From assembly GCA_013821425.1 (NCBI GenBank), contig JACDGV010000008.1, forward strand, positions 33,698-97,697: a DNA stretch of 64,000 nucleotides, read 5' to 3'. Both the position numbers and the translations under genes were made by a program. Of the stretch, positions 26,098 through 35,775 are shown in pieces (within the stretch, counting starts at the first letter, position 1; each line of letters begins with the position of its first letter). Below the pieces are notes generated by a model that was not told the origin of the DNA, made no database searches, and was given only the letters and a program-made list of their open reading frames with translations. This DNA is from Nitrosospira sp. GTDB lineage: Bacteria; Pseudomonadota; Gammaproteobacteria; Burkholderiales; Nitrosomonadaceae.

Positions 26098-27012
26098 TTA
26101 TATCGCTTGGGGTAAGGCTTCACGCAACCGGATACGAGGTTGCCAATCCGGAAGCGCCTTGGTTAGGGGAATGATGTCGCATACCCAGTCCGGATGTTGC
26201 AGTTCCCGGACTTTGCCTGGAGTGAGCATCGGCGCGTATCGTAGCACGCGGGCCGCCCATAAATTAACAGTTGCAACCAGCGAAACGACGGGTGCAGGCA
26301 GAAAGATGCAGCGAACCGGGCGCTGCCAGACATCTTGGGCGATCGCTGCGACGGATTTGCTGTCATAACCTCCAGGCATTCCGTCATCAAGCTCATAGGT
26401 GCCAAGCACGGGAACCTTGGTGGAAAGCCAGCACATCACAGCAGCTACCAAATCACTCACGTGCAATAAACCAAAGCGCATCGCGGGTTTTCCCACCATT
26501 GGCAATACACCGCGCCGGGTCGCTCTAAAGAGCGGGCTCATTTCCTTATCTCCCGGACCATATACGGCAGTCGGGCGGAAAATCGCGCACGGCATCAAAT
26601 TCGAGTAGTCACTCAGCAACTGCTCAGCCATGCGTTTGCTCGTTGCATACCAGGAAAGCTCCGGCTTTCTGGCGGCTAAGGAAGATATAAGGAGAAAGCG
26701 GGGCGGGACGGCTTGCTGAGCCAAAACACGCAAAAGATTGCCGGTACCTTGAACGTTGGTATGAACGAAGTCCTCAAGAGAACTTCCCCGGACCTGGCCA
26801 GCACAATGCACAACAGCAATAACATCTTTGACGAGGCTCCGCAATGCATCGAAATTATCCAAATCACCTTCGATCCATTGCGTGAATTCATCATCTGCCC
26901 GCCGGCGCCTAGTCAAGGCCCTGACCTTCCATCCTTCCCTGATCAGGGCCTGTAAAAGCGCATGACCAATAAAGCCGGTGGCACCGGTCACTGCCACCAA
27001 GGACTGTGGCAT
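26098..27012 (-). CDS. cerR: NAD-dependent epimerase/dehydratase-type reductase (CerR-like)
   Basis: Extended short-chain dehydrogenase of 304 residues. The nucleotide-binding motif is VTGATGFIGHALL at residues 8-20, and the YATSK motif supplies catalytic Tyr and Lys after an LLISSLAARK strand. In Caulobacter the gene at this place encodes the reductase of the 3-oxo group in ceramide synthesis, and I infer the same role here. Its ATG is six bases after the stop of the AMP ligase gene. Other sugar-nucleotide or sterol-type SDR functions cannot be excluded by sequence alone. Confidence 0.8.
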   Translation of the reverse strand: MPQSLVAVTGATGFIGHALLQALIREGWKVRALTRRRRADDEFTQWIEGDLDNFDALRSLVKDVIAVVHCAGQVRGSSLEDFVHTNVQGTGNLLRVLAQQAVPPRFLLISSLAARKPELSWYATSKRMAEQLLSDYSNLMPCAIFRPTAVYGPGDKEMSPLFRATRRGVLPMVGKPAMRFGLLHVSDLVAAVMCWLSTKVPVLGTYELDDGMPGGYDSKSVAAIAQDVWQRPVRCIFLPAPVVSLVATVNLWAARVLRYAPMLTPGKVRELQHPDWVCDIIPLTKALPDWQPRIRLREALPQAI

Positions 27013-27018
27013 CTCTGG

Positions 27019-28911
27019 CTATTTGTCCCCGGATTCGGCTGATAGCGGGTCTGTCAGATTTGTTCGCTGCATGAAACCTTGACGTGCCGCGAAACGCGAA
27101 AGCTTGCCGGACGAGGTCCGGGGTAAAGTATGCGGGGGCACCAGTTCAACCAGACAATTAACCCCGAATGCCATATACACGAGTCGTTGCAACCGGCTGG
27201 TAAGAGATTGCCGGTCTGTTATTGATGTTAACCGGCACTCAATGACCAGAACAATCGTTGTGGCGTCATTAGCGTCGGTTATTCCAAAGGCGGAAACTTC
27301 CCGGGTTCTCACCTCTGGTTGCTGTTCGGCAAGTTCCTCTATATCCTGAGCGCGGATATTACGCCCATTTACGATAATAACATCTGTGCGGCGGCCGGAA
27401 ACATAGAGGTTACCTTCAAAAACGAAACCCAGATCACCAGTGTCGAGCCAATTTCCGGGTTGTAACGTCTTCTGGGTATCCTCCGGATTATTGAAGTAGC
27501 CGGTCATGATGCTGCTGCCTCGCACCAGTACACTGCCTACTCTCAGGTCCGGCAGTTCCAGACCGCTGTCATCAACCACTTTAACCGTATGCCCCGGCAG
27601 TGGACGGCCACAATTTACAAATTCGCTATACTTCCTGCCTTCTGCTTGTAACCGGATCGCCATCTTCCTGTCCACCAGGGTTCCCGCATCAACGCGCAGA
27701 CTCTGAAAGCCTTGGCCTACCTGAGAAAAAGTTACAGCAAGCGTTGATTCGGCCAACCCATAGCAAGGGAGAAAGGCGCTCGCATTAAATCCCGCAGGCC
27801 CAAATTTTTCGGCAAAATTTCTCAACGTATCTGGCCGGATCATCTCCGCCCCGACTCCTGCCGCGCGCCAACTGCTAAGGTCAAGGTCTTCCAGGTCCGA
27901 ATCACGAACCCGCAGGGTACAAAGTTTGAGTCCGAATGGTTGGCTAAACGCAACAGTGGCACGATTTCGGGCAATCAAACGCAGCCATTGCAGGGGTCTG
28001 ATGGCAAAATCACGGGTAGCCAGATAGTCAACGGAGACTTGTGCCACCATTGGTGCCATCACCATGCCGACCAATCCCATATCGTGATAAAACGGAAGCC
28101 AGGACGCACACCGATCACTAGGATTTATTTCCAGCCCATGCCGGACAATTCCCTGGAGATTACTCATTAGCGCGCGTTCGGTTATGATCACGCCACGCGG
28201 AGTACGAGTGCTACCCGACGTGAATTGCAGGTAGGCGATTTCGTCAGGATGATTTGATGGCAGAGCGACGTCCGCAAGAGAGCGATCTCCAAGCTGCTCC
28301 GGCGTGCCGACCCAGCGTAATTTCCTCGATCCCTCGGCAGCTTCTCGCAGAAAGCCAACATAATCCAAGTTAGCTACGGCAGCGCTTGCCTGGCCAGCTT
28401 CGAGCATCCCGCGAAGCTGTTGAACGTATACGGCGTGACTTCCCAGATTCACTGGCACAGGCATCGCATAAGGAATCAAACCTGCATAACGGCATGCAAA
28501 AAACAATTCCACAAACTCCGGAGTCGTGTCGGCAATGATAGCGACGCGATCACCGCGGACCAACCCAAGACCCGCGAGGCGTTGTGCCGAAATGCACGCG
28601 TTTTGCCTTAGCGCCTGATAAGAAAGGACCGAACGCAGATTGCCTCTTGCATCGTAAAAATTATACCCTGCGGTTCCTGACGCCGCATATTCCAGCGCAG
28701 CGGTCAAGGTTTCGAAGTCGGCCAATCTTTGGGCCTGAGTGTTATACGTAGGTGTCGGGGTTATTGTTGTGGCCGATTCGCTCGATAGCCGGCCATCAAA
28801 CGCTTGCGTCAGCGGGGCGTTCAACTTCGCTACTGTTAAACTCAAAGTTTTCCCCTCCGAATTAATGGAACTAGTCATCTTTTTATAATGTAAAGAATTT
28901 CGGTCGGACAC
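27019..28911 (-). CDS. aasR: Fatty acyl-AMP ligase / acyl-ACP synthetase (AasR-like)
   Basis: Adenylate-forming enzyme of up to 630 residues. Motifs are YLQFTSGSTRTPRGVIITE (P-loop), PFYHDMGLVGMVMAPM (typical of fatty acyl-AMP ligases), YGLAESTLAVTF and LDTGDLGFVFEGNLYVSGR. It probably activates a free fatty acid and loads it on the downstream acyl carrier protein. It heads the four-gene operon. The start is ambiguous: GTG at 28911 has AGAGG eight bases ahead, ATG at 28878 has little, and TTG at 28845 has GGAGGGG eight bases ahead. The first 40 residues are low complexity in either case. Confidence 0.87.
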   Translation of the reverse strand: MSDRNSLHYKKMTSSINSEGKTLSLTVAKLNAPLTQAFDGRLSSESATTITPTPTYNTQAQRLADFETLTAALEYAASGTAGYNFYDARGNLRSVLSYQALRQNACISAQRLAGLGLVRGDRVAIIADTTPEFVELFFACRYAGLIPYAMPVPVNLGSHAVYVQQLRGMLEAGQASAAVANLDYVGFLREAAEGSRKLRWVGTPEQLGDRSLADVALPSNHPDEIAYLQFTSGSTRTPRGVIITERALMSNLQGIVRHGLEINPSDRCASWLPFYHDMGLVGMVMAPMVAQVSVDYLATRDFAIRPLQWLRLIARNRATVAFSQPFGLKLCTLRVRDSDLEDLDLSSWRAAGVGAEMIRPDTLRNFAEKFGPAGFNASAFLPCYGLAESTLAVTFSQVGQGFQSLRVDAGTLVDRKMAIRLQAEGRKYSEFVNCGRPLPGHTVKVVDDSGLELPDLRVGSVLVRGSSIMTGYFNNPEDTQKTLQPGNWLDTGDLGFVFEGNLYVSGRRTDVIIVNGRNIRAQDIEELAEQQPEVRTREVSAFGITDANDATTIVLVIECRLTSITDRQSLTSRLQRLVYMAFGVNCLVELVPPHTLPRTSSGKLSRFAARQGFMQRTNLTDPLSAESGDK

Positions 28912-29492
28912 ACATCAAACCTCTGGTTGCAATATCTCTCGCCGCGAGCCTACAACTATCACCAATTCGATATGCTGCAAACGCAATCTCGTGACATATA
29001 TATATTTCCCAAGTCACGGCATATAGCTACGTTTCAAACGAAAAAAATGACGTTCGGATAAATCGTGGGTCTTGCCTGAGGGTTGCAGGAACGAAGGCTC
29101 CATTCTGTACGAGTTATCAGCCAAGATAAAGAGATTTTGGAGAATGCAAGGGAAATGTGTGGTATTTTTGCAACAGTTGATTTGAGGTATCGCGCACCCC
29201 GAAAATGGTTGGTGGCGCAAGGTAAAAAGGTGGCTGGCTATCAGTCGCCGACTCCCCTGGCCTTCTCTGGCCCGGTCGCGTTTTAGTTTTGGACGGCAGG
29301 CGGATTACGATGCGATGTTCAGGGCTTCCTTAGAGAAATTCCGTATGTATGAGTGCATGGAGGCGCGTCGGTGCAAGGCGACAAGGCGTACGATAGATCG
29401 CGGTCAGGGGCTTTTACAATGCGAAGCTGCAATTTCAATACGATAAGCCCTGTTCTCTTCCCTCGCGCCGCCCCCCGGCCATCGGGAGGTCC
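28912..29492. other. Intergenic region upstream of the ceramide-type operon
   Basis: About 580 bases. No gene is recognised. The stretch 29317-29340 contains the second copy of the dispersed repeat joined to TTAGAGAAATTCC, which resembles the ends of the element at 23.1-23.4 kb. Confidence 0.5.
29317..29332 (-). repeat. Dispersed 16-mer TAAGGAAGCCCTGAAC, copy 2
   Basis: Exact reverse-complement match to 15891-15906. The flanking TTAGAGAAATTC is similar to the ends of the MITE-like element near nirK. Confidence 0.75.
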
Positions 29493-29837
29493 TCACGCTC
29501 CGACCCATGCCTTCGCGTCAGCATAATCATTGAACACTCGGATGTCAGCATCAACGAAAAGATTAGAGACCCAGGCACCCCAGGCCTGCCACTGGTTGTG
29601 CGTAATTATCGCGATCCGGCCAAACTCATTGCCGTGGTCCCGGATGAACTTGATATCTTCCCATGCGACATCTACTGTGTAGTCCAGCATGTCACGCCAG
29701 TCAAACAGCACATTAACTTTGCTGTCGAAGCGGGACTTGTAGAGCACCTGCTCCTCGAACTCCCTGAAGTCGGCCAGGGTAAATTCACCAAAAACAGCAA
29801 CGCTGATCCAATTGTCGGTTTCCTGAATCGTGATCAT
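29493..29837 (-). CDS. SpoIIAA-like (STAS-fold) protein
   Basis: Protein of 114 residues resembling the SpoIIAA-like family, which adopts a STAS/CRAL-TRIO-like fold and binds apolar ligands or partners in several bacteria. Typical stretches are ISVAVFGEFTLADFREFE, VNVLFDWRDMLDYT, FGRIAIITHNQWQAW and a C-terminal VFNDYADAKAWV. No phosphorylatable serine of the anti-anti-sigma type is obvious. The start at 29837 drops nine residues from the longest frame. It follows the Rieske oxygenase gene by 33 bases on the same strand. Confidence 0.8.
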   Translation of the reverse strand: MITIQETDNWISVAVFGEFTLADFREFEEQVLYKSRFDSKVNVLFDWRDMLDYTVDVAWEDIKFIRDHGNEFGRIAIITHNQWQAWGAWVSNLFVDADIRVFNDYADAKAWVGA

Positions 29838-29870
29838 GGCTAATCTCGGGGGGAGGGTGCACACACAAAG

Positions 29871-30977
29871 CTACATGGTTACAAGACGGGGCTCGATTTC
29901 GCGCCGCAGAAATTTGTGGAAGTGTACCATGCCATCTTCCATGGGCGACTGATATGGGCCGGTTTCGTTTAAACCCTGTTCATATAGCGCCCGGCGTCCG
30001 GCCGTCATCAGCTTGCAAATTTCATCATCTTCTAATGCTGTTTCGCGGTAGGCAGCCTGTTCCGCCTCCACAAATTCGCGTTCAAACAAAGCTATTTCCT
30101 CCGGGTAATAGAACTCGACCACATTAGTGCACTGCTCTACGCCAGTAGGGTGTAGCGTACTGATGATCAGTACATGGGGATACCACTCGAGCATGATGTT
30201 CGGATAGTAGAGCATCCAGATCGCGCCATGCCTTGGCAATTGTCCTGCCGTCTGGCACATCAACTGCTCGTGCCACTTTGCGTAAACGGATGTGCCAGGA
30301 CGCGTGAGCCCATTATTTAAACCCACGGCTTGTACGTTGCACCACTCGCCAAATTCCCACTGCAAATCCGCGGTATTGACGAAATTACTCAAGCCCGGAT
30401 GGAATGATTCGACATGATAATCTTCCAGGTACACTTCGATAAACGTTTTCCAGTTGCATTCATATTTATCTATCTGTATCCGTTCCAGCACATGTCCGGA
30501 AAAGTCGAACTCGTTGAGGATGCTCAAGTGCGCCAAATCCCGGGCGACATTTCGCTTGCCCGCTAACAAAAGTCCGTTCCAATTCTGCAAAGGCGTATTG
30601 GCGAGATTGAGGCAGGGATTTTCGGGGAAGTGGGGTGCGCCTAACAGCGTTCCAGCCAGGTCGTAAGTCCACCGGTGCAACGGGCAAACAATATTTCGCG
30701 TATTGCCGCGTCCTTTGAGCAGCAGAGACTGCCGATGGCGGCAGACGTTTGACAATAGCTCGATACCGCCCTCATTTCGCACCAGTGCCTTGGCATTACC
30801 CATCCATTCCGGCACGTAATAATCGCCGATGTTCGGCAACATTATCTCATGTCCCACGTAGCCAGGCCCCTGCTCGAATAAGACGCGCTTTTCCAGATCA
30901 AGAATATAGGGATCGAGGTACCACTCCACCGGCAGTTGAGTGGGCGCTAGCTGTGCAACATCAACAAAATTGGGCAT
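29871..30977 (-). CDS. Rieske-type ring-hydroxylating oxygenase, alpha subunit
   Basis: Non-heme iron oxygenase of 368 residues. The Rieske cluster ligands are Cys79, His81, Cys98 and His101 (CRHR, 16 residues, CPLH). The mononuclear iron site is in EDYHVESFHPGL, with the bridging Asp/Glu ahead of the two histidines. The substrate cannot be told; related enzymes act on aromatic compounds, carnitine, glycine betaine or sterols. No reductase or ferredoxin gene is adjacent. Start at ATG 30977, since the GTG three codons earlier is poorly placed. Confidence 0.88.
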   Translation of the reverse strand: MPNFVDVAQLAPTQLPVEWYLDPYILDLEKRVLFEQGPGYVGHEIMLPNIGDYYVPEWMGNAKALVRNEGGIELLSNVCRHRQSLLLKGRGNTRNIVCPLHRWTYDLAGTLLGAPHFPENPCLNLANTPLQNWNGLLLAGKRNVARDLAHLSILNEFDFSGHVLERIQIDKYECNWKTFIEVYLEDYHVESFHPGLSNFVNTADLQWEFGEWCNVQAVGLNNGLTRPGTSVYAKWHEQLMCQTAGQLPRHGAIWMLYYPNIMLEWYPHVLIISTLHPTGVEQCTNVVEFYYPEEIALFEREFVEAEQAAYRETALEDDEICKLMTAGRRALYEQGLNETGPYQSPMEDGMVHFHKFLRREIEPRLVTM

Positions 30978-31203
30978 ATTGAGCACTTTATAACTTTAGA
31001 GGAGTAAAAAGGGCGGTCAGCGTGCGAAAAGCAGCAGTAAATGAAATAAGCTAAACGGAACACCATACTCGTGCCCCCTTGAAAGCTTATAATCCCGACT
31101 AAGAGCCCCTGATGAGGGGAAAGTTTCGTGGATTTGATTGACCTATACCTACTTGTTGCGTTATTTTTGCAGTTTCCCGCCAAAAGATGCATCCCGTAAC
31201 CCT

Positions 31204-31467
31204 ATGCTTATCATGACAAACCCAGCCGAGCCCGTCAAATTTTCACCGCCGGAAAGCTTTGAAGCCGCATTGGCAGAACTGGAAAGCATCGTAGTAACGA
31301 TGGAAGCGGGACAGTTGCCACTCGAAGATTCGCTCGAAGCGCACAAACGCGGCATGGAGTTGTTACAATATTGCCAATCCAAACTGCAGGATGTGCAACA
31401 GCAGGTGCATCTGCTCGAAGCCGATACATTAAAAAATTTCTCCCCCTCCGGTATCGATGACCGCTGA
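31204..31467 (+). CDS. xseB: Exodeoxyribonuclease VII small subunit
   Basis: Small subunit of 87 residues, with FEAALAELESIVVTMEAGQL and the LPLEDSLEAHKRGMEL helix typical of XseB. Start codons at 31204 and 31213 are both possible. It overlaps ispA by 11 bases, the order xseB-ispA-dxs being common in proteobacteria. Confidence 0.93.
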   Translation: MLIMTNPAEPVKFSPPESFEAALAELESIVVTMEAGQLPLEDSLEAHKRGMELLQYCQSKLQDVQQQVHLLEADTLKNFSPSGIDDR

Positions 31468-32350
31468 TTTCCAGGATTGGGCGAGAAGTCGTCAGGAACG
31501 CATAGAAACCTACCTGGAGACCCTGCTCCCGCCGTCCAACGTGGCTCCCGAGCGCCTGCACGATGCTATGCGTTACACCGTTCTTGGTGGGGGAAAGCGG
31601 GTGCGTCCCTTACTTGCCTTTGCCGCGGGAGAACTGAGCGAGGCGAATGAAGACAGGTTAACGATTGCGGCTGCCGCGGTAGAATTGATACATGCCTATT
31701 CGCTGGTGCATGATGATCTGCCGTGCATGGATAACGATGTCTTGAGGCGGGGCAAACCTACTTGCCATATTGAATACGGTGAAGCCATTGCCTTGCTCGC
31801 GGGTGACAGTTTACAAAGCTTGGCTTTTCAATTACTGGCGGAATACTCTCTGGCCGATACCTCGCAGACCCAGCTGGAAATGATCAAACGGCTGGCACAA
31901 GCGTCAGGCTCCCGGGGTATGGCTGGCGGACAGGCGGTGGACCTTGCCAGCATTGGAAAGACGTTGAGTTTGCCGGAGCTGGAGTTTATGCACATTCACA
32001 AGACCGGAGCGCTTATCAGGGCCGCGGTCATGCTGGGAGCCTATTGCGGAAGCCCCATGAAAGAAATCCAGTTGATGAATCTGGACCATTCCGCCAAATG
32101 CATCGGCCTTGCCTTCCAGGTGGTGGATGACGTACTGGATGCAGAAGCCAGTACTGCGACTTTGGGTAAAACTGCCGGGAAGGATGCTGAAAACAATAAG
32201 CCGACATACGTGAGTATCCTCGGGAGCAGCCAGGCGCGTGAGCTGGCTGAGGAGTTGCGGCGCGATGCATATCGGTCCTTGGAGATATTCGGGGAGATGG
32301 CGGGGCGTTTGCGTCAAGTAACCGACTTCATTATCCAGCGCCAATTTTAA
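31457..32350 (+). CDS. ispA: Farnesyl diphosphate synthase
   Basis: Prenyltransferase of 297 residues condensing isopentenyl diphosphate with DMAPP and GPP. The first aspartate-rich motif is DDLPCMDND and the second is DDVLDAE; the substrate-binding GGGKRVRPLL precedes them. It is followed by dxs after 44 bases, so isoprenoid precursor and chain synthesis are coupled. Confidence 0.95.
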   Translation: MTADFQDWARSRQERIETYLETLLPPSNVAPERLHDAMRYTVLGGGKRVRPLLAFAAGELSEANEDRLTIAAAAVELIHAYSLVHDDLPCMDNDVLRRGKPTCHIEYGEAIALLAGDSLQSLAFQLLAEYSLADTSQTQLEMIKRLAQASGSRGMAGGQAVDLASIGKTLSLPELEFMHIHKTGALIRAAVMLGAYCGSPMKEIQLMNLDHSAKCIGLAFQVVDDVLDAEASTATLGKTAGKDAENNKPTYVSILGSSQARELAEELRRDAYRSLEIFGEMAGRLRQVTDFIIQRQF

Positions 32351-32394
32351 GCTGCTGCACGGCAGCAAAGAATATTTGAGTTCTCAAGGATTAA

Positions 32395-34242
32395 ATGTAT
32401 CCATTGCTCGACACCATTAACAACCCTTCCAAATTGCGTTTGCTGGACCGCAAGCTGCTGCCTCAGCTTGCCGAAGAATTGCGCCAGTTTCTGGTTGAAT
32501 CCGTGGCCAAAACGGGTGGGCATCTATCGTCTAATCTCGGCACCGTTGAATTGACCGTAGCACTGCATTACGTCTTTAACACGCCGTATGACCGCCTGGT
32601 ATGGGACGTTGGCCATCAGACGTATGCTCACAAAATTCTCACGGGCCGGCGGGAGGGCATGAGTAAATTGCGGATGCAGGGTGGGATCGCGGGATTCCCG
32701 CGGCGTGACGAAAGTCAATATGACTCCTTTGGTACCGCGCACTCCAGCACGTCCATCAGCGCTGCCCTGGGGATGGCGGTCGCCTCGCAACAGGATGGCA
32801 AGGACCGTTGCGTGGTGGCGGTAATCGGCGACGGCGCCATGAGCGCAGGCATGGCGTTTGAAGCCCTGAATAATGCCGGCGCGATGAATACGAATCTGCT
32901 GGTGATTCTGAACGATAATGACATGTCTATATCGCGCCCGGTAGGCGCGCTTAATAATTATCTGGCGAAGCTCATGTCTGGGCAGTTTTATGCAACAGCG
33001 CGCCGCGCTGGCGAAAAGATGCTCGGTGTGGTTCCACCCGTTCTGGAGTTGGCCAAACGTGCGGAAGAGCACGTAAAAGGCATGGTCACGCCCAGTACGC
33101 TGTTCGAAGAGTTCGGTTTTAACTATATCGGCCCCATTGATGGCCATGACCTAGACGTGCTGGTCGGAACGCTCAACAACATCAAGCATCTCGACGGCCC
33201 CCAATTCCTTCATATCGTCACGCGCAAGGGCGCGGGTTACCAGGCCGCCGAGGATGATCCCATTCTTTATCACGGTGTAACGAAGTTTAATCCAGAGGCT
33301 GGCATTATTTCAAAAGGCCCCGGCAAGCCCTCTTATACCCAGATTTTTGGAGACTGGCTTTGCGATATGGCGGCGTTAGACCGGCGTCTTGTGGGGATTA
33401 CTCCCGCAATGCGGGAGGGCTCCGGTTTAGTAAGGTTCTCCCAGGAATATCCTGACCGTTATTTTGATGTCGGCATTGCCGAGCAGCACGCAGTCACTTT
33501 TGCCGCGGGCCTTGCTTGCGATGGGATGAAGCCGGTAGTAGCCATTTACTCAACTTTCCTACAAAGGGCTTATGATCAGTTGATTCACGACGTTGCTATC
33601 CAGAATCTGCCGGTTGTGTTCGCCATTGACAGAGCCGGATTAGTCGGAGCAGACGGGCCCACCCATGCCGGCAGTTTTGATTTAACCTATTTGCGCTGCA
33701 TTCCGAATATTACCGTAATGACTCCCGCAGATGAGAATGAGTGCCGGCAAATGCTTTACACCGCATTTCAAATGGATACACCTGCAGCGGTACGTTACCC
33801 GCGGGGGGCGGGAGCAGGGGTAGCGCTCGAAAAGCAGATGCAGTCACTACCTATAGGCCGTGGCGAAATCCGCCGTGAGGGAGAGAAAGTCGCACTGCTG
33901 GCGTTCGGCAGCATGCTTAAACCCTGTCTTGAAGCAGCAGAAGAACTGAATGCTACCGTTGCAAATATGCGTTTCGTCAAACCATTGGACAATGACCTGG
34001 TCGCTTCTCTGGCAGAAAGTCACCAATTGTTGGTGACAGTTGAAGAAAATACCATTATGGGGGGTGCTGGCAGCGCGATACTGGAATCGCTTGCTAGGGG
34101 CGGCTTTACTGTTCCCGTGCTGCAGTTGGGCTTGCCGGATATTTTTATAGATCAGGGCGATTCTTCTCAAATGCTGGTTGACTGCGGGCTTGATAAAACC
34201 GTCATTATCAGGTCTGTCAGGACCAGATTGATCGAGTCCTAA
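32395..34242 (+). CDS. dxs: 1-Deoxy-D-xylulose-5-phosphate synthase
   Basis: Thiamine-diphosphate enzyme of 615 residues starting the MEP pathway from pyruvate and glyceraldehyde 3-phosphate. Motifs include [17 protein letters not shown], the ThDP site [20 protein letters not shown], and [17 protein letters not shown]. Length agrees with the family. Confidence 0.97.
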   Translation: MYPLLDTINNPSKLRLLDRKLLPQLAEELRQFLVESVAKTGGHLSSNLGTVELTVALHYVFNTPYDRLVWDVGHQTYAHKILTGRREGMSKLRMQGGIAGFPRRDESQYDSFGTAHSSTSISAALGMAVASQQDGKDRCVVAVIGDGAMSAGMAFEALNNAGAMNTNLLVILNDNDMSISRPVGALNNYLAKLMSGQFYATARRAGEKMLGVVPPVLELAKRAEEHVKGMVTPSTLFEEFGFNYIGPIDGHDLDVLVGTLNNIKHLDGPQFLHIVTRKGAGYQAAEDDPILYHGVTKFNPEAGIISKGPGKPSYTQIFGDWLCDMAALDRRLVGITPAMREGSGLVRFSQEYPDRYFDVGIAEQHAVTFAAGLACDGMKPVVAIYSTFLQRAYDQLIHDVAIQNLPVVFAIDRAGLVGADGPTHAGSFDLTYLRCIPNITVMTPADENECRQMLYTAFQMDTPAAVRYPRGAGAGVALEKQMQSLPIGRGEIRREGEKVALLAFGSMLKPCLEAAEELNATVANMRFVKPLDNDLVASLAESHQLLVTVEENTIMGGAGSAILESLARGGFTVPVLQLGLPDIFIDQGDSSQMLVDCGLDKTVIIRSVRTRLIES

Positions 34243-34302
34243 CTCCGACGTTTTCCGGGCCCGCACTTGCTGCCAGTCGGTGCTCCATTTTGGACGATCC
34301 TA

Positions 34303-35106
34303 ATGAACGAAGCAGTTTTTCCAATTGCGGATGTGCAAGGCGTGCTCGATACTCGGCACATAGCTATCAATAGGGCGGGCATCAGGGCTATCCGTCATCC
34401 GATCAAGATTACCGACAGGGACGGCAGCATACAGAGTGCGGTAGCCACCTTCGACATGCATGTGACTTTGCCTCACCAGTTCAAGGGCGTGCACATGTCG
34501 CGTTTTGTAGAGATACTGAACAATGACGATCGCGTCATCTCCGTGAAGTCGTTCGAGAGCATGGTAAATGACGTTGTGGAAAGGCTCCAGGCCGAGTCTG
34601 GAGGCATAGAAATGACCTTTCCCTATTTCATCGGTAAAACGGCGCCGGTTTCCGGGATTAACAGCCTGCTGGACTATGAGGTAACTTTTACGGGTGAGAT
34701 GCAAAAAGGAATTTATCAATTCGTATTGAAGGTGGTTGTGCCGGTGACCAGCCTGTGTCCCTGCTCAAAGCAGGTGTCAGCGTACGGCGCCCACAATCAG
34801 CGGTCCCATCTGTCCATCTCCGTCTGGACTAATAGCTACATATGGATTGAGGAGTTGGTCGGGGTGGCGGAAGACCAGGCCTCAAGTCAACTTTATGGCC
34901 TGCTAAAGCGTTCCGACGAGAAGTACGTAACCGAAAAGGCCTACGATAATCCGAAGTTCGTCGAGGATGTGGTGCGCGACGTTGCTGCGGTGCTGAATCG
35001 GGACGAGCGTGTAAACGCATATGTGGTGGAATCGGAAAACTTCGAGTCCATTCATAACCACTCGGCCTATGCGCTCGTTGAGCGGAATAAGTTAACCGAC
35101 CTCTGA
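34303..35106 (+). CDS. folE2: GTP cyclohydrolase FolE2
   Basis: Type IB GTP cyclohydrolase of 267 residues making dihydroneopterin triphosphate for folate. The metal/catalytic cysteine region is [11 protein letters not shown] (Cys152 and Cys154), followed by AHNQRSH. The start at ATG 34303 gives the usual N-terminus; an upstream in-frame opening adds 12 residues with no homology. FolE2 is the form often used when zinc is short, though no Zur site was found. Confidence 0.94.
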   Translation: MNEAVFPIADVQGVLDTRHIAINRAGIRAIRHPIKITDRDGSIQSAVATFDMHVTLPHQFKGVHMSRFVEILNNDDRVISVKSFESMVNDVVERLQAESGGIEMTFPYFIGKTAPVSGINSLLDYEVTFTGEMQKGIYQFVLKVVVPVTSLCPCSKQVSAYGAHNQRSHLSISVWTNSYIWIEELVGVAEDQASSQLYGLLKRSDEKYVTEKAYDNPKFVEDVVRDVAAVLNRDERVNAYVVESENFESIHNHSAYALVERNKLTDL

Positions 35107-35280
35107 CCGGTCTGGGTAGAGCGGGTTACTGCCAATCGAAGGGAGCGAACGGTTAACGACGAAGCGCCGCGCCCCTCCTCTACGTGCGCACCGCCGGCCC
35201 ATTTTTGCTTGAGGTTATGCTGGACGCTCTTGGCAATCTTTCCTGGACCGGTCATCCGCACGGCCTTCCCGTGGCGTAAA

Positions 35281-35311
35281 TTGACCTGTATAGCCGCAAA
35301 AAAGGTATACT
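35281..35311 (+). promoter_or_regulatory. Candidate promoter of the tRNA cluster
   Basis: TTGACC at 35281-35286 and TATACT at 35306-35311 with a 19-base spacer, ending 11 bases before the mature 5-prime end of tRNA-Pro. The spacer is slightly long. Confidence 0.5.
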
Positions 35312-35322
35312 ATTACCCTTTC

Positions 35323-35399
35323 CGGGGTGTAGCGTAGCCTGGTAGCGCGCCTGGTTTGGGACCAGGATGTCGGGAGTTCAAATCTCTCCACCCCGACCA
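35323..35399 (+). tRNA. tRNA-Pro (UGG)
   Basis: 77 bases including encoded CCA. Acceptor CGGGGTG pairs with CACCCCG. The anticodon loop TTTGGGA carries TGG. The T arm contains GTTCAAAT. Confidence 0.97.
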
Positions 35400-35434
35400 T
35401 TTATACCGATCTGAGGCTAAATCCGATTTGAGTG

Positions 35435-35511
35435 GTGCCCGTAGCTCAACCGGATAGAGCACCAGCCTTCTAAGCTGGGGGTTACAGGTTCGATTCCTGT
35501 CGGGCACGCCA
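35435..35511 (+). tRNA. tRNA-Arg (UCU)
   Basis: 77 bases including encoded CCA. Acceptor GTGCCCG pairs with CGGGCAC. Anticodon TCT in the loop CTTCTAA. The T arm contains GTTCGATT. Confidence 0.97.
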
Positions 35512-35569
35512 TAAGCTATTGATAGATGTAGCTTGAGTTCCGAAAATCAGTCGTTTTAGGTTTTTAAGT

Positions 35570-35645
35570 GGTGGCTGTAGCTCAGTGGTAGAGTCCCGGA
35601 TTGTGATTCCGGTTGTCGTGGGTTCGATCCCCATCAGCCACCCCA
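35570..35645 (+). tRNA. tRNA-His (GUG)
   Basis: 76 bases counting the extra G(-1) at 35570, which is encoded and pairs with the discriminator C, a feature unique to tRNA-His. Acceptor GTGGCTG pairs with CAGCCAC. Anticodon GTG. CCA is encoded. Confidence 0.97.
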
Positions 35646-35648
35646 TAA

Positions 35649-35688
35649 TACAAAGGCTTGCAGAAGTGTACAAAGGCTTGCAGAAGTG
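35649..35688. repeat. 20-bp perfect tandem duplication after tRNA-His
   Basis: TACAAAGGCTTGCAGAAGTG occurs twice head to tail, four bases after the tRNA end, then a run of seven T follows. It does not match the tRNA 3-prime end, so it is not an obvious attachment site. Confidence 0.85.
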
Positions 35689-35775
35689 CGGGTCTTTTTT
35701 TGCCGCCGCTCGGGAAATAGGCATCGCCGACCGTCCGATCGACCTGGCCCCAGGCCTGCCATAAGCTCCCCATTT

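Noticed and set aside
35649..35688. Phage or island attachment site after tRNA-His
   Set aside because: The tandem 20-mer does not repeat the tRNA 3-prime end and no integrase is present.
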